Assembly (NCBI GenBank): GCA_965215995.1
Contig: OZ244128.1
Location: 5,394,001-5,458,000 of the forward strand
Length of the DNA: 64,000 nucleotides
Origin: SZUA-309 sp965215995
GTDB taxonomy: Bacteria; Pseudomonadota; Gammaproteobacteria; Pseudomonadales; Azotimanducaceae
Direction: 5' to 3'
Part shown: in pieces, positions 61,879 through 64,000 of the stretch
Layout of the letters: every line of letters starts with the position of its first letter
How positions within the stretch are numbered: the first letter of the stretch is position 1
The notes under the pieces: model-generated
The model's input: only the letters and a program-made list of their open reading frames with translations
Database searches by the model: none
What the model was told of the DNA's origin: nothing
Translations under genes and position numbers: made by a program

Positions 61879-63672
61879 TCAACGTTCCACCTTCAATGCC
61901 GCAAGGAAGGCTTCCTGCGGAATCTCCACCTTGCCTACCTGCTTCATTCGTTTCTTGCCCGCTTTCTGCTTCTCGAGCAGCTTCTTCTTGCGGGTGACAT
62001 CACCACCGTAGCACTTCGCCGTCACGTTCTTGCGCAACGCTTTGACCGTTTGCCGGGCAATGATCTGCCCACCGATGGCGGCCTGAATCGCAACATCGAA
62101 CATCTGCCGGGGAATGAGCTCCTTCATCTTCTCCGCCAATTGCCGCCCGCGGACCTGTGCCTGCTCCCGGTGCACGATCATCGCCAGCGCATCGACCCGC
62201 TCACCGTTGATGAGAATGTCCAGCTTGACCAGATTGGCAGGTTCGAAACGAACGAAGCTGTAGTCCAGAGAGGCGAAGCCGCGGCTGACTGACTTGAGCC
62301 GATCGAAGAAGTCCATGACCACTTCATTCAGCGGCATCTCCCAGCTCATCGACACCTGACCGGACGAGTACTGCATGTTCTTCTGCACACCTCGACGCTC
62401 CACGCACAGGCTCATCACGTTGCCTACGTATTCCTGAGGCAGAAGAATGCTCACCTCAGCGATGGGCTCACGCATCTCCGAGTAGTTAGACGGCAGACGC
62501 GAAGGGTTGTCCACCTGAACCACACTGCCGTCACCGGCAACCACCTCGTAAACCACAGTGGGTGCAGACGTGATCAGGTCCAGATCGTACTCGCGTTCGA
62601 GCCGCTCCTGAATGATCTCCATGTGCAGCATGCCGAGGAATCCACAACGGAACCCGAAACCCAGCGCATCAGAAGACTCCGGCTCATAGAACAGCGAGGC
62701 ATCGTTGAGCGTGAGCTTTTCCAGCGCCTCACGGAAGCTCTCGAAGTCCTCAGAGTTGACTGGAAACAGACCTGCAAACACCTGTGGTTTCACCCGGGCA
62801 AAGCCCGGCAGCGCGGCTACGTCCGGCGCCTTGGCGAGCACGACTGTGTCACCCACCGGCGCGCCGTGAATGTCTTTGATACCCGCCACCACGTAACCCA
62901 CCTCGCCTGCGAGCAAGGCGTCCTGCCCGGTACGCTTGGGCGTGAAGCACCCGACCTCGTCAACCACATGAGTTTTGCCGGTCGACTTGATCAGAATCTT
63001 GTCGCCTTTGCCGATGGCTCCGTCCACCACCCGAACCAGAGAAACGATGCCGAGGTAGTTGTCGAACCAGGAATCGATGATGAGCGCCTGCAGAGGTGCT
63101 TCCCGAACCGCCCGAGGCGCGGGAATGTCGCGGACCAGCCGCTCGAGCAGCTCCGGCACACCTTCGCCTGTTTTGGCACTGATGCTGATCACATCGGAGG
63201 TATCCAGGCCGATGATGTCCTCGATCTCCGCAGCGACCTTATCCGGTTCCGCCTGTGGCAGATCGATCTTGTTCAGCACCGGCAGCACTTCCAACCCTTG
63301 CTCGATGGCCGTGTAGCAGTTCGCCACTGATTGCGCTTCAACCCCTTGAGCCGCATCCACCACCAGCAGCGCGCCCTCACAGGCAGCCAGCGATCGGGAA
63401 ACCTCGTAGCTGAAGTCGACGTGGCCTGGGGTGTCGATGAAGTTCAGCTGATAGGTTTCGCCATCGGCAGCCACATAGTCGAGGGTTACGCTCTGAGCCT
63501 TGATGGTAATTCCCCGCTCCCGTTCGAGGTCCATCGAGTCGAGCACCTGGGCTTCCATTTCCCGCTCCGAAAGCCCGCCGCAAAGTTGTATCAGCCGATC
63601 TGCCAGAGTCGACTTCCCATGGTCGATGTGGGCGATGATGGAAAAGTTTCTGATTCGTTCCGGTGCGGGCAC
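61879..63672 (-). CDS. lepA: Elongation factor 4 (LepA)
   Basis: Ribosome-associated GTPase that back-translocates or assists ribosome function. P-loop AHIDHGKSTLADR near residue 15, DTPGHVDFSYEV, NKIDLPQA, and the LepA-specific C-terminal domain ending in KCYGGDVTRKKKLLEKQKAGKKRMK-like text (motif at about 555-575). At 597 residues it is standard. It follows the protease gene after 84 nt and precedes lepB. Confidence 0.97.
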   Translation of the reverse strand: MPAPERIRNFSIIAHIDHGKSTLADRLIQLCGGLSEREMEAQVLDSMDLERERGITIKAQSVTLDYVAADGETYQLNFIDTPGHVDFSYEVSRSLAACEGALLVVDAAQGVEAQSVANCYTAIEQGLEVLPVLNKIDLPQAEPDKVAAEIEDIIGLDTSDVISISAKTGEGVPELLERLVRDIPAPRAVREAPLQALIIDSWFDNYLGIVSLVRVVDGAIGKGDKILIKSTGKTHVVDEVGCFTPKRTGQDALLAGEVGYVVAGIKDIHGAPVGDTVVLAKAPDVAALPGFARVKPQVFAGLFPVNSEDFESFREALEKLTLNDASLFYEPESSDALGFGFRCGFLGMLHMEIIQERLEREYDLDLITSAPTVVYEVVAGDGSVVQVDNPSRLPSNYSEMREPIAEVSILLPQEYVGNVMSLCVERRGVQKNMQYSSGQVSMSWEMPLNEVVMDFFDRLKSVSRGFASLDYSFVRFEPANLVKLDILINGERVDALAMIVHREQAQVRGRQLAEKMKELIPRQMFDVAIQAAIGGQIIARQTVKALRKNVTAKCYGGDVTRKKKLLEKQKAGKKRMKQVGKVEIPQEAFLAALKVER

Positions 63673-63756
63673 GACGGGTAAGTCAGTGGGGGGACGGCGC
63701 GCGAGTTTAGCTTATAAGACCCTGCTGAGCGAGCGCCCAGCAGAGATCCTTGCGGC

Positions 63757-64000
63757 TCAGTCCGGGACGCGAAGCGCCAGAAACAACGGGCTCTGGCCGC
63801 GGATGACCAGCACGGCCACCGACCTGCCCGGTTCCAGGTCATCGGCAATGTCAGCGAAGCTCGCCGTATCCGCAACCGCCCGATTGTCGAGCTTGGTAAT
63901 GATATCGCCGGGTCGCAGGCCGCTTTCGACCGCGTTGCCCATCGCATCCGTTACGCGCACGCCGCCACTGATGCTGAGCCGCTCGAGCACTGTATCCGGA
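63757..64000 (-). CDS. DegP/MucD-like serine protease, C-terminal part (start outside window)
   Basis: The last 81 codons of a frame that runs off the right edge. It codes for a PDZ domain (GLRPGDIITKLDNRAVADTASF and VAVLVIRGQSPLFLALRV). In pseudomonads mucD lies directly upstream of lepA, so this is very probably the final PDZ domain of a periplasmic HtrA-type protease; the catalytic domain is not in the window. GTG 63990 inside this frame is not a likely true start. Confidence 0.8.
   Translation of the reverse strand, partial: PDTVLERLSISGGVRVTDAMGNAVESGLRPGDIITKLDNRAVADTASFADIADDLEPGRSVAVLVIRGQSPLFLALRVPD

Overview
This window is a stretch of a high-GC, gammaproteobacterial-type chromosome made almost entirely of housekeeping genes. 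The gene order from mutS to glnD follows the order known from Pseudomonas-like Gammaproteobacteria (mutS, fdxA, pcm, truD, ftsB, eno, kdsA, pyrG, tilS, dnaE, rnhB, lpxB, lpxA, fabZ, lpxD, ompH, bamA, rseP, cdsA, uppS, frr, pyrH, tsf, rpsB, map, glnD). Type II secretion genes, lipid A genes and a Tat-exported flavoprotein fit a Gram-negative cell. I cannot name the species. Non-ATG starts are common (GTG for tilS, dnaE, dapE and gspC; TTG for dapC and pyrH).

Layout. (1) 1-3217 is the accessory end: a truncated Tat-exported FAD oxidoreductase, a hairpin-rich non-coding stretch, and an IS1182-type insertion sequence sitting in the loop of the terminator of a tRNA-Ser(GCU) gene. (2) 3256-9038, minus strand: lysC, alaS, recX and recA, with a LexA-like box and a hexanucleotide repeat array in the recA leader. 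(3) 9375-12382, plus strand: mutS and a 7Fe ferredoxin. (4) 12392-18252, minus strand: pcm, truD, ftsB, eno, kdsA, pyrG. (5) 18354-36918, minus strand: tilS, dnaE, rnhB, the lipid A/outer-membrane block lpxB-lpxA-fabZ-lpxD-skp-bamA-rseP, cdsA-uppS, and the translation block frr-pyrH-tsf-rpsB. (6) 37308-50423, plus strand: map, glnD, dapC-dapD-dapE, gspN-gspC-gspD and plsB. (7) 50430-53689: rsmJ and tsaB (minus), moeA (plus) and a histone H1-like Lys/Ala-rich protein (minus). (8) 53940-64000, minus strand: adk, a nested-palindrome mobile element, relA, rlmD, recO, era, rnc, a DUF4845 gene, lepB, lepA and the end of a DegP/MucD-like protease.

How the genes work together: envelope building dominates (Kdo-8-P synthesis by KdsA, lipid A by LpxABD, fatty acids by FabZ, phospholipid by PlsB and CdsA, undecaprenyl-PP by UppS, outer-membrane assembly by BamA and Skp, sigma-E signalling by RseP). 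LysC with DapC, DapD and DapE supplies much of the succinylase route to diaminopimelate and lysine. GlnD and RelA sense nitrogen and amino-acid starvation. RecA, RecX, MutS, RecO, DnaE and RnhB handle DNA replication and repair.

No wholly new multi-gene system was found. The notable signals are small-scale: an in-frame 48-bp duplication in lysC, a repeat array inside a predicted hairpin just upstream of the recA ribosome binding site, a head-to-head nested-palindrome element upstream of adk, a 10-bp periodic array upstream of fabZ, three adjacent hairpins in the rpsB leader, and the absence of ispD, ispF and dxr (plus rpoS, nlpD, surE, accA and csrA) from their usual places.
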